DNA from: Dipteronia dyeriana
Taxonomy: Eukaryota > Streptophyta > Magnoliopsida > Sapindales > Sapindaceae
Direction: 5' to 3'
NCBI GenBank assembly: GCA_032871835.1
Contig: CM065297.1
Coordinates: 44,954,203 to 45,018,202 of the forward strand
DNA length: 64,000 nucleotides
A model generated the notes under the pieces. That model saw only the letters and a list, made by a program, of their open reading frames with translations, ran no database searches and was not told the origin of the DNA. The first letter of the stretch is position 1. Every line of letters starts with the position of its first letter. This document shows positions 1 to 11,180 of the stretch, piece by piece. The position numbers and the translations under genes were made by a program.

Positions 1-133
1 GATGATAACTCAAAGAATAGTGGCAAATGGGACTAGAAAGGCAGTGGGGGAAAGGGTAAGGATGGATGCAAGGATGATGAAAAAGCTGGCAAGCACTTTA
101 GAAGGCAATTTATCAATTAGACCCTATATGTTA
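1..133 (+). pseudogene. Tat-1 gag fragment left of the Copia-1 insertion
   Basis: This short stretch reads as a lysine- and glycine-rich peptide with a motif close to QFIN-stop-TLYV, which resembles the FTNYTPLN-type segment near the end of Tat-lineage gag. It has the same orientation as the Tat-1 gag tail that resumes at 16918, so I infer one gag gene split by Copia-1. An in-frame TAG lies near 118. The five bases before the Copia-1 LTR (TGTTA) match the five after it (GGTTG) at only three positions, so the target duplication is decayed or absent. The assignment rests mostly on context. Confidence 0.45.
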
Positions 134-1693
134 TGTAAAGTCCTCATTTATTGATTGGCTTATTTCATGAACAAATCACATTTTTGGGGTATTATGTAAG
201 GGTAGCTTAGGCTCTCAAGACCTTAAGAGGAGAAGCACCAAAGGTAAAATTCTTATGCTTACTTGCTTTGAAGAGATAGTTGCACACACTCAAAAATTCA
301 TGCATAACTGTTATTCATATATGTTGCGTGTTTATATTTGTGTGCATTTTGGTTTAAATGACTCTTGTTGATTTATTTGCATCTTGTAATTAAAGTTTTA
401 TGTCATGTTAGGCATTAGAAAAGATGCATTTTCATTACTCTAGAACTTGTTGATGTTGTGTGTTTGAGTGTTGAAAAAGTGGGGATTGCGCTGGTGGTAC
501 GCTACTAAACTAGCACAGCCTCGCCAGTGCAACATTCCAGTGGAACACCGCTTGTCATGCGCCACTGAGCTACGCCACTGCACCCGTGCAAAGTTGAAAA
601 AGTGGGCAGTGCGCTGGTGGTGCGCTACTCGACTAGTGCAACCTCACCAGCACAACATTCTAATGGATTATCGCATGTGATACCCCACTGAGCTGCGCCA
701 CTCGTCCAGCGCCTATTGAAAATATTAGGCTGTGCGCTACTCGACCAAAGCACCTCACCAGCGCACATAGAGGAAGCTAGAACATTTTTTCCAAAATGAC
801 CTCACTTTGTTTGGATCTCATATATATATATAACTATTTGCATTAAGGTCGTGTAAGAGTTCAGAATATCACATCTTTTCCTTAGAACACATTTAAAAGG
901 AAAAACCCCTCCAAGAACTCATCTTTAAACACTCAAAGCATTCTCATGTGCATAAAAACTTCTTCTTGCATCATCTCAAGCCATTTAGAGTGCATCTATA
1001 GATAGTTTTGCTTCATCACATCTTGTTTGGTAAGTTTTTCACTATCTTCTTACAAGTTAAGTGTTTTGCTTGCTAAGCCATCTCTTTAATTATTTGTATG
1101 CTCTTAGAACATATTCTAGATACAAATTATAGATTGTTGTGATGACATGATTGAGTGTTGTATTGTGATAGCTTCATAGGATTGTTTGATCTATGTTTAG
1201 CTAAGCTTTTTGAACATGTCATTTAGCTTATGATATCTAGGATTGCATTAATTGTCATATCATTATCCTAGATAAGCATATAAGGTTTCCTAGCCTTGTT
1301 TGTTCTTTGAATATCATCATATATTCACATAGGACATTTTATCTCTTTATTGAGAAGTAAGACTTGTGTTGCTTCCGGGAGTAGGTAGCTTAAATCTCAA
1401 GCAAGATGGACTAGGTTCACTTATACCGGGATTAGGTTGTAATTCCTTTGCCATTAATGGATTCGAGTTTCGAGTGTGGCGCACATATCAGCCTGTGGTT
1501 TTTCCCATTTGGAGGGTTTCCACATAAATCTCAAGTGTCTTTATTATTTCCGTACTTTTTACACTTGTGATATTTTTGTAACTAGCTAGCGGCATTTTCG
1601 TCAACTTGACCTTTAATGAAAACTGGGTAAAATTGTTTAAAATCTATTCACCCCTCTTAGATTAATATTATGCACACCATAATATTTGTTTCA
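134..1693 (+). repeat. Copia-1 5' LTR
   Basis: Direct repeat of 15337-16917, with TG...CA ends, followed at once by the primer-binding site. A TATA-like AT run (CATATATATATATAAC) lies near 819-835, downstream of three GC-rich palindromic repeats. Compared with the 3' LTR it lacks about 30 bp near 1430, where the 3' copy duplicates an ACCGGGATTAGGT motif. Confidence 0.93.
486..775 (+). repeat. Three GC-rich palindromic repeats in the Copia-1 LTR (5' copy)
   Basis: Three imperfect units about 120-130 bp apart each begin near TGCGCTGGTGG and close near a CACCAGCGCA-type sequence. They can fold into an outer stem with an inner stem of GCGCTA/TAGCGC type. The third unit has lost part of its left arm in this LTR. 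The units stand out as GC-rich against AT-rich flanks and sit upstream of the TATA-like run, so they would be in U3. Confidence 0.75.
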
Positions 1694-1694
1694 A

Positions 1695-1710
1695 TTGGTA
1701 TCAGAGCAGG
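1695..1710 (+). promoter_or_regulatory. Copia-1 primer-binding site (tRNA-iMet type)
   Basis: TTGGTATCAGAGCAGG starts one base after the LTR end. The first 13 bases are the usual plant copia match to the 3' end of initiator tRNA-Met, which primes minus-strand DNA synthesis. Confidence 0.9.
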
Positions 1711-1820
1711 TTCCTAGACACACATAGGTGATCCTTGCTCATTTTGGTATGTGTTGCATTTTGTGTGTGTGTGTTGATCATTCATACACTTGCCTTTATA
1801 TCATTCATTCATTAAACACA

Positions 1821-3895
1821 ATAAGTGGAAACGGTGGCAACGAGGGAGCTTCTAGCACTAGACCTTCGCTTCTCACCGGGTTGAATTATGCCTCTTGGAA
1901 AGGCAATATGGAGTCGTATATTTGCCAAATTCATGACAGGGCATGGATGGCGGTTGAAGATGGCTACACTCCACCCATGACGACTCCTACTGATGGAGGA
2001 GATGATGCACTCAAGCCAAAGGCACAGTGGAACACACAAGAGTTTGAGGCATCAAAGTGGAATAGGAAGGCAATGCATGCCATCCTATGTGCAATGGATG
2101 AGAACCAATACAAGTTGGTTCAAAATACTAGGATAGCTAAGGAGGCATGGGATATTCTAGAAGTTGCACATGAGGGAACCAATGTGGTTAAGGAATCGAA
2201 GCTTTAAGTTCTCCAAACAAAATTTGAATTGCTCAAGATGGATGAGAACGAGTGTTTCAATGACTTTAAAGTGAGATTTATGGACATTGTGAACCAAAGT
2301 CATCAACTTGGTGATCCTTATTCGGATAGGAAGATCAAGCAGAAGATTATGAGATCTCTACCCGATAGATTTGAGTCTAAGGTGACAGCTTTAGAAGAGA
2401 ATAGTGGTTACAAGGATATGAAGCCAAGTGAAGTGATTGGGAGGCTTCTAGCTTATGAATCTAGGAAATGTCCTAACCCCACACCATCTAAAAAGCAAAA
2501 GGATATTGCTTTGAAAGCATCCAAAGTTGAGAAGGAGGAGAGTGATGACTCGGATGAAAAAATGACCTTGCTAATGAGGAAGTTCAAGAAATTCTACAAG
2601 TCCGAGAGGAAAGGTTTCAGATCCAAGGGTCAAGACTTGAAGAAAAATGCCCCCTTCAAAAAGATTGAGCCTAGGCATGAAAAGACCGAGAAGAAAGGAG
2701 TCCAATGCTATGAATGTGGTGGGATAGGTTCTTTTTCCCCTGAATGTGCATATCACAAGGTCAAGAAAAAGGGAAAAGTGATGGTTGCCACATGGAATGA
2801 AAGTGATAACTCCAATGAAGGAGATGAATCTTCTGATGATGAAGAACTCATGGCCAACTTCATAGCTTTTACATCCTATCTTAAGAGCAAAGATGCTAGT
2901 GAAGAAGAAAATGAGAGTCAAGAGGAAAACTACTCAAGTGATGATGGATCTTCATCACAATCCACAAATGAAAGTGTGGATAGGATGGATCTCAAGGACT
3001 ATATGACTAAGTTTGAGAGTTCAAGGTTAAAAAACAAGAATGAAATTAAGAGATTAAAAGAAGAAAACCTAGACCTCTCAACTCAAATTGACCAACTAAA
3101 TGAAGAGTTGGTGAGATCTAAGAGGAGTGAAGAAGGGTTGAAGTAAGAGCTTGAAGATACTAGAGAGTTGTTGGCCAAGATGAACTCTAGCACCAAAAAA
3201 CTTGACCACATGCTAGATGTTGGAAAGAGGCCAAGTGACAAGAAGTGGCTTGGGTTTGAAGATGACAAGATGTCCTCCACTCCAAGCAAGACCATTTTTG
3301 TAAGAAGCATGAACTTTAATGGGTCATCTTCTCATCAATCGCTTAGGAAGAAACTTGACCTAGGAGAGTGTTCAAGTAGTGCTCAAGTGAAGGTGGCACC
3401 AAGAAGCCTACCTCAAGGCCATCCTACAAGTGCTCCTCAAGTTAACTTCCCTCAACCGAAAGCTCAAAAAGGGAAGATTCCTATCATGCAAGCTCAACTA
3501 AGGAAGCAATCAAGTCTTGCTTAACAACAAAGAAGGAAAGCTCATCAACAACAATCAAGACAACCACAAAGACATGGGAAGGCTCCAATGCATCCTCAAG
3601 GTTATGGTATGATTCCTAACTTTATTCCTACATGTTATTTTTGTGGTATTGATGGTCACATTACACCAAATTGCTTTAGATATATTAAATTGTGTAGAAT
3701 TGAATGCATGATAGAGAAGAAAAAGACTAAAGCCATGATGCATGTCACTAGGAAAAATGGAACACCTTTGCATGATCCTAGGAAACTTAGAGCCCATGTA
3801 CCATTGACCACTAGGAAGGAAAATATTGCACCTACGTGGATTAGAAAGGATGAACATTTTTTCCATGTTGCACAAATTGCCTTGAAAGCTCATTC
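1821..3895 (+). pseudogene. gag: Copia-1 gag (capsid/nucleocapsid), broken
   Basis: Gag packages the element RNA. The N-terminal part carries the retrotransposon gag (UBN2-type) pattern with LNYASWKGNMESYI and the RTW-like RAWMAVEDGYTPP. A lysine/acidic coiled-coil region follows, then a CCHC knuckle near 2707 whose His is replaced (CYECGGIGSFSPEC), and a second, canonical knuckle near 3636 (CYFCGIDGHITPNC). In-frame stops lie at 2205-2207, 3144-3146 and 3522-3524; all are TAA, and none is accompanied by a frameshift. The expected initiator is ATA at 1821, where the related gag at 62585 has ATG. The open frame extends upstream to a GTG at 1728, but that part looks like leader. Not functional as read. 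Confidence 0.88.
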
Positions 3896-4830
3896 TTGTG
3901 ATATTTGGTATTTGGATAGTGGGTGCTCTAGGCACATGAATGGAAATAAGAGTTTCTTTGAGACTCTTGTGATGGAGGAGGGAGGAAATGTCACCTTTGG
4001 TGATGGATCCAAATAGAAGGTTAAAGGAAAGGGAACCATTTCCATTCCTGGATTACCCTCCTTATCCAATGCTTTGTATGTTGATGGTTTATAAGCTAAT
4101 TTGATAAGCATTTCACATCTTAGTGATAAAGGAAATTTCGTCTTGTTTAGGAAAAATGATTGTTCTATCTTATTGCCAAATGGACAAATCTTGTTAAAAG
4201 GTATGAGATCTAGCGACAATTGCTATTGTCTTGAGGCTAGAGTTGTCTCGTGCAATGTGTTCAAGGATGAATAAATTGAGTTGTGGCATGAAAGACTTGG
4301 TCACATGAACTATAGGGATTTACGAATCTTAGATAAGTTCAATGTTGTGCGAGGCCTTCCCAAGCTTGGGAAAAAGGTAGATGGTGTTTGTGGACCTTGC
4401 CATTATAAGCAAACCAAAAGTATGCATAAAAAGGGCAAGTATTTATCCACCAAGGAACCTCTAGAGCTTCTCCACATGGATCTTATGGGTCCCATGCAAA
4501 CCGAGAGTTTAGGTGGAAAGAGATACATTTTTATGTGTGTAGATGACTTCTCTAGGTACACTTAGACTTATTTTCTTAGAGAAAAATCTGAAACCTTTGA
4601 CAAGTTTAAAATGCTTTGTTCCAAAATTCAAAATGAAATGAACTCCAAGATTAAAAACATTAAAAGGATTAGGAGTGACCATGGGAAGGAATTTGAGAAT
4701 GCTTATTTTGAAAACTATTGCAATAGTCTAGGCATCTCTCATGAGTTTTCGGCTCCTAGGACACCTCAACAAAATGGAGTTATTGAGAGGAAAAATAGGG
4801 TTCTTCAAGAAATGGCCCCGTGTGATGTTG
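3896..4830 (+). pseudogene. pol: Copia-1 protease and integrase N-terminal half, broken
   Basis: The aspartic protease active site is visible as WYLDSGCSRHM near 3907. The GAG-pre-integrase motif ELWHERLGHMNYRDL follows near 4278, with the integrase zinc motif Cys pair (CGPCHYKQ). Of the catalytic triad, D is in HMDLMGP, D in RSDHGKEFEN and E in [11 protein letters not shown]. Stops interrupt the frame at 4014-4016, 4092-4094, 4272-4274 and 4563-4565. A one-base length change in the CCCC run near 4813-4817 shifts the frame into the following RT segment. Confidence 0.88.
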
Positions 4831-6954
4831 CTTAGCAACAAAGTCCTAAGGAATCTTTGGGCCGAAGCCGTCAATACGGCTTGCTACATAGGAAATAGAG
4901 TCTTTCTAAGGCCCCATACTAGGCAAACCTCCTATGAGTTATGGAAAGGTAGAAATCCAAATGTTAGCTATTTCCACTCATTTGGAAGCAAATGCTACAT
5001 TTTGAATGACCGTGATCAACTTGGCAAATTTGATGCTAAGAGTGATGAGGGTATTTTCATTGGCTATGCCTTGAATAGTAGAGCCTATAGAGTTTTCAAT
5101 CTAAAAACTAGGACCGTAATGGAATCATCTAATGTTGTCATTAATGATACTAGGCTCAAGCCTAATGACCATGAGGAGGAGGTAGATATAGTTGAGGACT
5201 CCCATTTGGAGAAGGTTGTTGATATTTCTAATGTTGAAAAGACTAATCTTAATGATGACATACCACAACATATTGATAGGATTCCTCACTTGGACTCAAA
5301 AGAACCTGTTCCATGGGTTAAGAAACTCCATGACAATTATGACATCATTAGAGAGGTTAATAAGGGTGTTAGGACTAGGCGTCAAATGGCTAATGTAATT
5401 AGCTACACTTGCTACACCTCTCAAATAGAACCCAAGAAGGTTGATGAAGCCTTAAAGGATGAATTTTGGGTTCTTGCTATGCAAGAAGAGCTTAACCAAT
5501 TTGAAAGGAATGAGGTTTGGACTCTAGTTCCTAGGCCCAAGAACACCAATGTGATAGGCACCAAGTTGGTATATAGGAACAAATCCGATGAGGATGGCAA
5601 CATTGTGCGAAACAAGGCTAGGCTTGTAGCACAAGGGTACTCTCAAATTGAGGGTATTGACTTTGAGGAGACATTTTCTCCCGTTGCTAGGATTGAGTCC
5701 ATTAGGCTTCTTTTATCCATCTCTTGTTTGTACAAGTTCAAATTATACCAAATGGATGTTAAGAGTGCCTTCCTCAATGGTTTCTTGCAAGAGGAAGTGT
5801 TTGTTAAGCAACCCAAAGGGTTTGTGGATCCTCACCACCCTAATCATGTCTATAATCTCAAGAAAGCTTTATATGGGTTGAAACAAGCACCAAGGGTTTG
5901 GTATAAGCGCCTCACTCAATTTCTTATAGACAATGGCTACACTAGGGGTAGTGTTGACAAGGCTTTATTCATCAAGAAAGACAAAGATGAGCTCTTTATA
6001 GCTCAAATCTATGTTGATGATATAGTTTTTGGCTCCATACATAACACCAAAGTCCAACAATTTGTTGATGTCATGTCTCATGAGTTTGAAATGAGTCTTG
6101 TTGGTGAGCTAAGTTACTTTCTAAGTTTACAAATTAAGCAAATGGATGATGGGATTTTCATATCCCAAGCTAAGTATGCCAAAAACCTAGTGAAGAAATT
6201 TGGCTTTAAAAGTGCCAAACATTGTGATACACCCATGAGTACCACTTTGAAGCTAAGCAAGGATGCTAGTGGTAAAAGTGTGGACCAAACTTTATATCGT
6301 GGCGTGATTGGTAGCTTGCTCTATTTGACCGCAAGTAGACCCGATATCTCTTTTAGTGTGGGTGTGTGTGCTAGATACCAATCGGATCCTAAAGAGTCCC
6401 ATCTCTTTTCCGTTAAGAGAATCATTCGTTATGTGAATGGGACATCTAACTATGGAATTTGGTACTCTTTTGACACTAATGATTGTCTTGTAGGCTTTAG
6501 TGATGCAGATTGGGCAGGAAATTGTGTTGATAGGAAAAGTACATCGGGCGGTTGCTTTTTCCTTGGGAACAACCTTGTCTCTTGGTTTTGTAAGAAGCAA
6601 AATTCCATTTCCTTGTCCACGGCTGAGGCCGAATACATAGCTGACGGGAATAGATACACACAACTCCTTTGGATGAAGCAAATGCTAGTCGACTATGGAT
6701 TTAATCAAGGTACTCTTACTCTCTTTTGTGATAACATGAGTGCAATTAATATTTCCAAGAATCCGGTTCAACATTCTAGAACTAAGCATACTAACATCCG
6801 TCATCATTTCATTAGAGAACTAGTTGAAAGCAAATGCATAGCACTTGAGCATGTAGGTACTAATGATCAACTAGCGGATCTATTTACTAAACCCTTATAT
6901 GCTACTCGATTCAAAACTCTTAGTAGATATATTGGGATTTGTTTAATGGAGTGA
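4815..6954 (+). CDS. pol: Copia-1 integrase C-terminus, reverse transcriptase and RNase H (open frame)
   Basis: This frame runs about 710 codons without a stop. After the integrase tail ([17 protein letters not shown]) comes the RT with [26 protein letters not shown] and the catalytic YVDDIVFGS near residue 400 of the segment. RNase H follows, with [18 protein letters not shown], the E of STAEAEYIA and [12 protein letters not shown]. It ends at TGA 6952-6954. RT copies element RNA into DNA, and RNase H removes the RNA strand. All catalytic motifs I can see are kept. Expression as part of a polyprotein is blocked by the upstream lesions. The next 147 bp are non-coding, and then Gypsy-1 begins. 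Confidence 0.92.
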
Positions 6955-7101
6955 TGAGTTGTGGTCTTTGACCCCAAAAGGGGAACTTAAGCAAAGAGAG
7001 CTATTGTATACTTGTTGCATCCAATTTTTTTGAAAATGTTTATGCTCATTTATTGATTGCTTGAGTAGCTTGGTTGCACTTATAATATAGTATATTGTAT
7101 T
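6955..7101 (+). other. Copia-1 3' untranslated region, part 1
   Basis: Non-coding sequence between the pol stop and the Gypsy-1 insertion. It contains ACCCCAAAAGGGGA, an imperfect palindrome, and no gene. The region continues at 14275. Confidence 0.7.
7097..7101. repeat. Target-site duplication GTATT, left copy
   Basis: GTATT immediately precedes the Gypsy-1 LTR at 7102 and recurs immediately after its other LTR at 14270-14274. A five-base duplication is normal for LTR-element integration. Confidence 0.92.
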
Positions 7102-8092
7102 TGATGGAAATCGTTAACTTAGCAATCATACACCCCAATAGCTAAAGAGCTATGATACATATGGAATGCAATTTAACACCCTCCAACTAATTGAAACAAA
7201 CTCAATCGTTCAAGATTGAAGTAAGAGAAACTATTCTAATCACTTTATCAATGGAATGATGATAAAAGCTAATTAGAACAGCACTTTGATTTCCCCATAA
7301 CGCCACAAACTATGAAGTTTGATAGGTTTGAAGGCAAAACAAAGATTTTGAGGTTGTTGAACGCCACAAGCTGAATAAGCTTGATAAGTTCCAAAGTTCA
7401 TGCAAGAACTTAAAAACAAAACACTCACAAAGTGCTCAAATAAGTTTATATTACTCAAATCTCTGCCTTACATAGAAAAAGCAGCCTTGTTTATATAGAA
7501 CAAAGGCCAAGGACAATACAACACAAATAAAACTGCCCATTAAATGTGTAACCTCCCACTAAATGACATTTAGACCATGAATAATGGCCATAAAGTATTC
7601 AGCCTTTGTAACTCCTTATTCCTAATCAAAGAACACATGAACTCACCCAACACAAAAACCAAAACTATTCATAAAATAAGCCTACAAAACCCAACACAAT
7701 TAAACCCAAACTAATAAGAAAATAATCTCACAAAACCCAACATAATTAAACCCAAACTAATTATAAAATAGGCCCACAAAACCCAACATGGTCGAATGGC
7801 CTTTTATTCTTCAAGATAGGCTAGAATAATTCATTCTAACAAGGCTGGACTCTTGTCTTCAGGATTTGGACTTGTTTGAAACATGTTAACCATTTTATAC
7901 TCTTCTTCCATCCTTAGAACCTTGACCAGATCTTGACTAGCTTGCTCCTTCCAAATGCTTCCCATTAAACAAGTTAAGGCTTCTTTCATCCTTTTAGCTT
8001 TAGCTCTTGTCATTGGTCCTCCATGAATGGTTAAAGGATCTGGATCTTTTCTAACCTTAGCCGAATTGTGATCAACTGGCTGGTCCTCATCA
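7102..8092 (-). repeat. Gypsy-1 3' LTR (left copy)
   Basis: Direct repeat of 13280-14269. On the minus strand its first 260 bases are coding-like and continue the pol frame. It abuts the GTATT duplication on its outer side and the polypurine tract on its inner side. Confidence 0.93.
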
Positions 8093-8112
8093 TTCCCCCT
8101 TTCCTCGAAAGG
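7831..8112 (-). pseudogene. pol: Gypsy-1 polyprotein C-terminal extension running into the 3' LTR
   Basis: In the frame that reads the PPT as E-E-R-G-N, translation crosses the LTR boundary and continues for about 86 codons inside the LTR, through GPMTRAKAKRMKEAL, to a stop at 7831. GPMTRAKAKR-type tails are common at the ends of plant gypsy polyproteins, which argues for real coding use. A one-base frame difference near 8112-8120 separates it from the integrase frame in this copy. The 5' LTR carries the same segment at 14008-14269. Confidence 0.72.
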
Positions 8113-9574
8113 ATTCGTCCTCGAATCAGCACCTCATCACCTACATCAAACAAATACAAATTAGAAACATTGAAAGTTGCATTAACATTGCCATACTCAC
8201 TTGGTAGTTCCAGCTTGTATGCATTGTCATTGATTCTTTGAAGGACTCGAAATGGTCCATCCCCTATTGTCATAAGTTTAGACTTTCGTTTGCTAGGAAA
8301 TCTTTCCTTCCTCAAGTGTACCCAGACCCAATCACCAGGTTCAAATACTACTTGCTTTCGGCCTTTGTTATGTTGCTTCTCATATTGTAGAGTTTTCTTT
8401 TCAATTTGTGTGCGCACCTTTTCATGCAAGGCTTTGACAAAATCAGCTTTTTGCTTACCATCCAAATTAGCTCTTTCCAAAGGTAAAGGTAGTAAATCCA
8501 TAGGAGATAATGGATTGAACCCGTACATAACTTCAAATGGTGAATGGTTTGTTGTAGCATGCACACTTCGATTATAAGCAAACTCCACATGTGGCAAGTA
8601 TTCCTCCCAATTCTTCAAATTCCTTTGAATTATGGCCCTCAAAAGCATTGATAAAGTTCTGTTTACCACCTCTGTTTGTCCATCTATTTGTGGATGACAA
8701 GTGGTTGAATACAGCAGCTTTGTACCCAACTTTCTCCAAAGCGTTTTCCAAAAGTGGCTAAGGAACTTCACATCTCTATCACTCACAATTGTCCTTGGAA
8801 TTCCGTGTAACCTCACAATTTCTCTGAAGAACAGCTCCGCAACAAAAGTCGCATCATCTGTTTTGTAGCAAGGAATGAAATGTGCCATCTTGCTGAACCT
8901 ATCAACAACAACAAAAATAGAATCTCTCCCCCCTTTTGACCTAGGTAATCCCAAGACAAAGTCCATTGATATATCAACCCAAGGCTCACTAGGTATAGGA
9001 AGAGGAGTATACAGCCCATGAGGCATTACTTTAGATTTAGCTCGTTTGCAAGTAATGCATCTCTCACATATTCTCTCAACGTCTCTTTTCATGTGTGGCC
9101 AAAAGAAATGATCATTTAACACACCCAAAGTCTTTTTAACTCCAAAATGCCCCATTAACCCGCCACTATGTGCCTCTCTCACAAGCAATTCTCTCATTGA
9201 ACATCTAGGAACACACAGCTTGTTTTCTTTGAAAAGAAAACCATCATGCCTAAAGAACTTGTCAAAACCCCCTTGCTCACATGCCCCATAAACATTAGCA
9301 AAATCAAAGTCAGAATTGTATAAGTCTTTAATGTACTCAAAACCCAATAATTTTGCATCAAGCTTAGAAATTAGAGCATACCTTCTAGAAAGAGCATCGG
9401 CAACCACATTCTCCTTACCTTGTTTGTACTTGATGATGTATGGAAAGGATTCAATAAACTCCACCCATTTTGCATGCCTACGACTTAGCTTTCCTTATCC
9501 TTTGAGATATTTCAAGGACTCATGATCGGTGTGTATAATGAATTCCTTGTACCAAAGATAGTGCTGCCATGTCT
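8031..9574 (-). pseudogene. pol: Gypsy-1 RNase H tail and integrase
   Basis: The RNase H end is visible as TDHESLKYLKG and VVADALSRR, with an in-frame TAA at 9495-9497. The integrase then has the HHCC zinc motif (H of AHSGGLMGH through CERCITC) and the catalytic residues: D in [11 protein letters not shown] in IVSDRDVKF and E in DGQTEVVNR. The C-terminal [19 protein letters not shown] segment is the usual gypsy integrase tail. No chromodomain is evident. Integrase joins the element cDNA to host DNA. The frame is open from 9464 to the frameshift near 8112. Confidence 0.9.
8093..8106 (-). promoter_or_regulatory. Gypsy-1 polypurine tract
   Basis: On the minus strand GAGGAAAGGGGGAA lies directly before the 3' LTR start. 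This is the expected primer for plus-strand DNA synthesis. It also appears to be part of the coding frame. Confidence 0.88.
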
Positions 9575-9575
9575 C

Positions 9576-11180
9576 TTACACTCTCACCAAGGCATAAAAC
9601 TCCTTATCATACGTCGGGTAGTTAAGACTTGTTCCACTTAGCTTCTCACTAAAGAATGCAATGGGTTTGCCCTCTTTCATTAAGACTCCTCCAATACCTA
9701 TTCCACTTGCATCACACTCAATCTCAAAAGTTTTAGCAAAGTTACGCAAAGCAAGCAAAGGTGCTGAACTAAGTTTGTGTTTAAGCAAGTTAAAAGCATC
9801 ATCTTGTTCTTTACCCCACCTAAATCCCACATTCTTTTTTATGCATTCAGTTAATGGTGCAGCAATGGTAGAAAAATCCTTAATGAATCTCCTATAAAAG
9901 CTAGCAAGACCATGAAAACTCCTTACATTACTAACACAAGTGGGTTTCGGCCACTCCCTAATTACTTTCACTTTTTCTTGATCAACATGTATTCCTTTAT
10001 CATTAACAACATAACCAAGAAAAGTAAGTTCATTAGTGCAAAAAATGCATTTCTTTAGATTAGCATATAACTTTTCTTTCCTAAGCACATCAAAAACAGC
10101 CTTTAAATGTGTTACATGCTCGTCTAAATTTTTGCTATACACAAGTATATCATCAAAATAAACTACTACAAAATTTCCAATGTAAGCACGCAAAACATGG
10201 TTCATCAATCTCATAAAAGTACTAGGTGCGTTAGTTAGGTCAAAAGGCATTACTAACCATTCATATAGACCATGTTTAGTTTTGAAAGCGGTTTTCCATT
10301 CATCACCCTCATGCATTCTTATTTGATGATATCCAGATTTCAAATCAATCTTTGAAAACACACAAGAACCATGCAATTCATCCAACATATCATCTAACCT
10401 AGGGATAGGACGTCTATACTTTACCATGATTTTGTTGATGGCTCGACAATCAACACACATTCTCCAAGAACCATCCTTTTTAGGTACCAACAAAACAGGA
10501 ACCGCACAAGGACTCATGCTTTCACGTACATATCCCTTTTCCATAATCTCACTTACTTGCTTTTGGATTTCCTTGGTCTCTTCGGGGTTGCATCTATATG
10601 CTGGCCTATTTGGTATGCTTGCACCCGGAATGAAATCAATTTGATGTTCGATTCCTCTAATTGGTGGCAAACCAATAGGAACATCTTCAGGAAAGAGATC
10701 CTCATTTTTCTGCAAAATACCAACAATAACACTAGGCAAACTCTTGTTAATTTCATTAGAAACAATTAAAACATCCTTGTACATAAGTACAAGTAAAGGC
10801 TGCCTCATGGTTAATGCTTTCTCCACATCACACATTTTTGCATAAACACTCATTTTTCTTTCACTCAAGCCTTCCTTGTTTTCTCTCCCCTTGTGTTTCC
10901 CATTGCTCTCATTTTTACCACTCAACTCACCTTTTTTTTCTCTTTTTCTTGCTCCCTTCCCAAAGTTTCAGCTAATGAAGATTCAAGCTCTTCATATTGC
11001 TATTTTATACGCATTTAGTCTTCAAAAATTGTCTTTGGAGGCAAAGGTCCAAGTTGGTATTTTTGTCCCTCCATGATCAAAGAATAACGGTTGTTAAACC
11101 CATCATGCATTACCCTTCGATCATATTGCCATGGTCTCCCCAATAACATGTGACCAGCATACATAGGTACCACATCACAC
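9576..11180 (-). pseudogene. pol: Gypsy-1 reverse transcriptase and RNase H, broken
   Basis: The upstream linker (11180-10926) carries a TAA at 11015-11017, a TAG at 11000-11002 and a frame change at an A-run near 10930. The frame is then open to 9576. RT shows [49 protein letters not shown] and the catalytic [10 protein letters not shown]. The connection and RNase H start with [16 protein letters not shown] and stop at [15 protein letters not shown] followed by TAA (9576-9578). Confidence 0.9.

Noticed and set aside
1695..1710. tRNA-like matches at primer-binding sites as tRNA genes
   Set aside because: Only 10-16 bases complementary to tRNA 3' ends; no cloverleaf in the flanks.
1728..1820. 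N-terminal extension of Copia-1 gag from a GTG codon
   Set aside because: Cys/His-rich translation of leader absent from the related Copia-C gag start. The frame is merely open.
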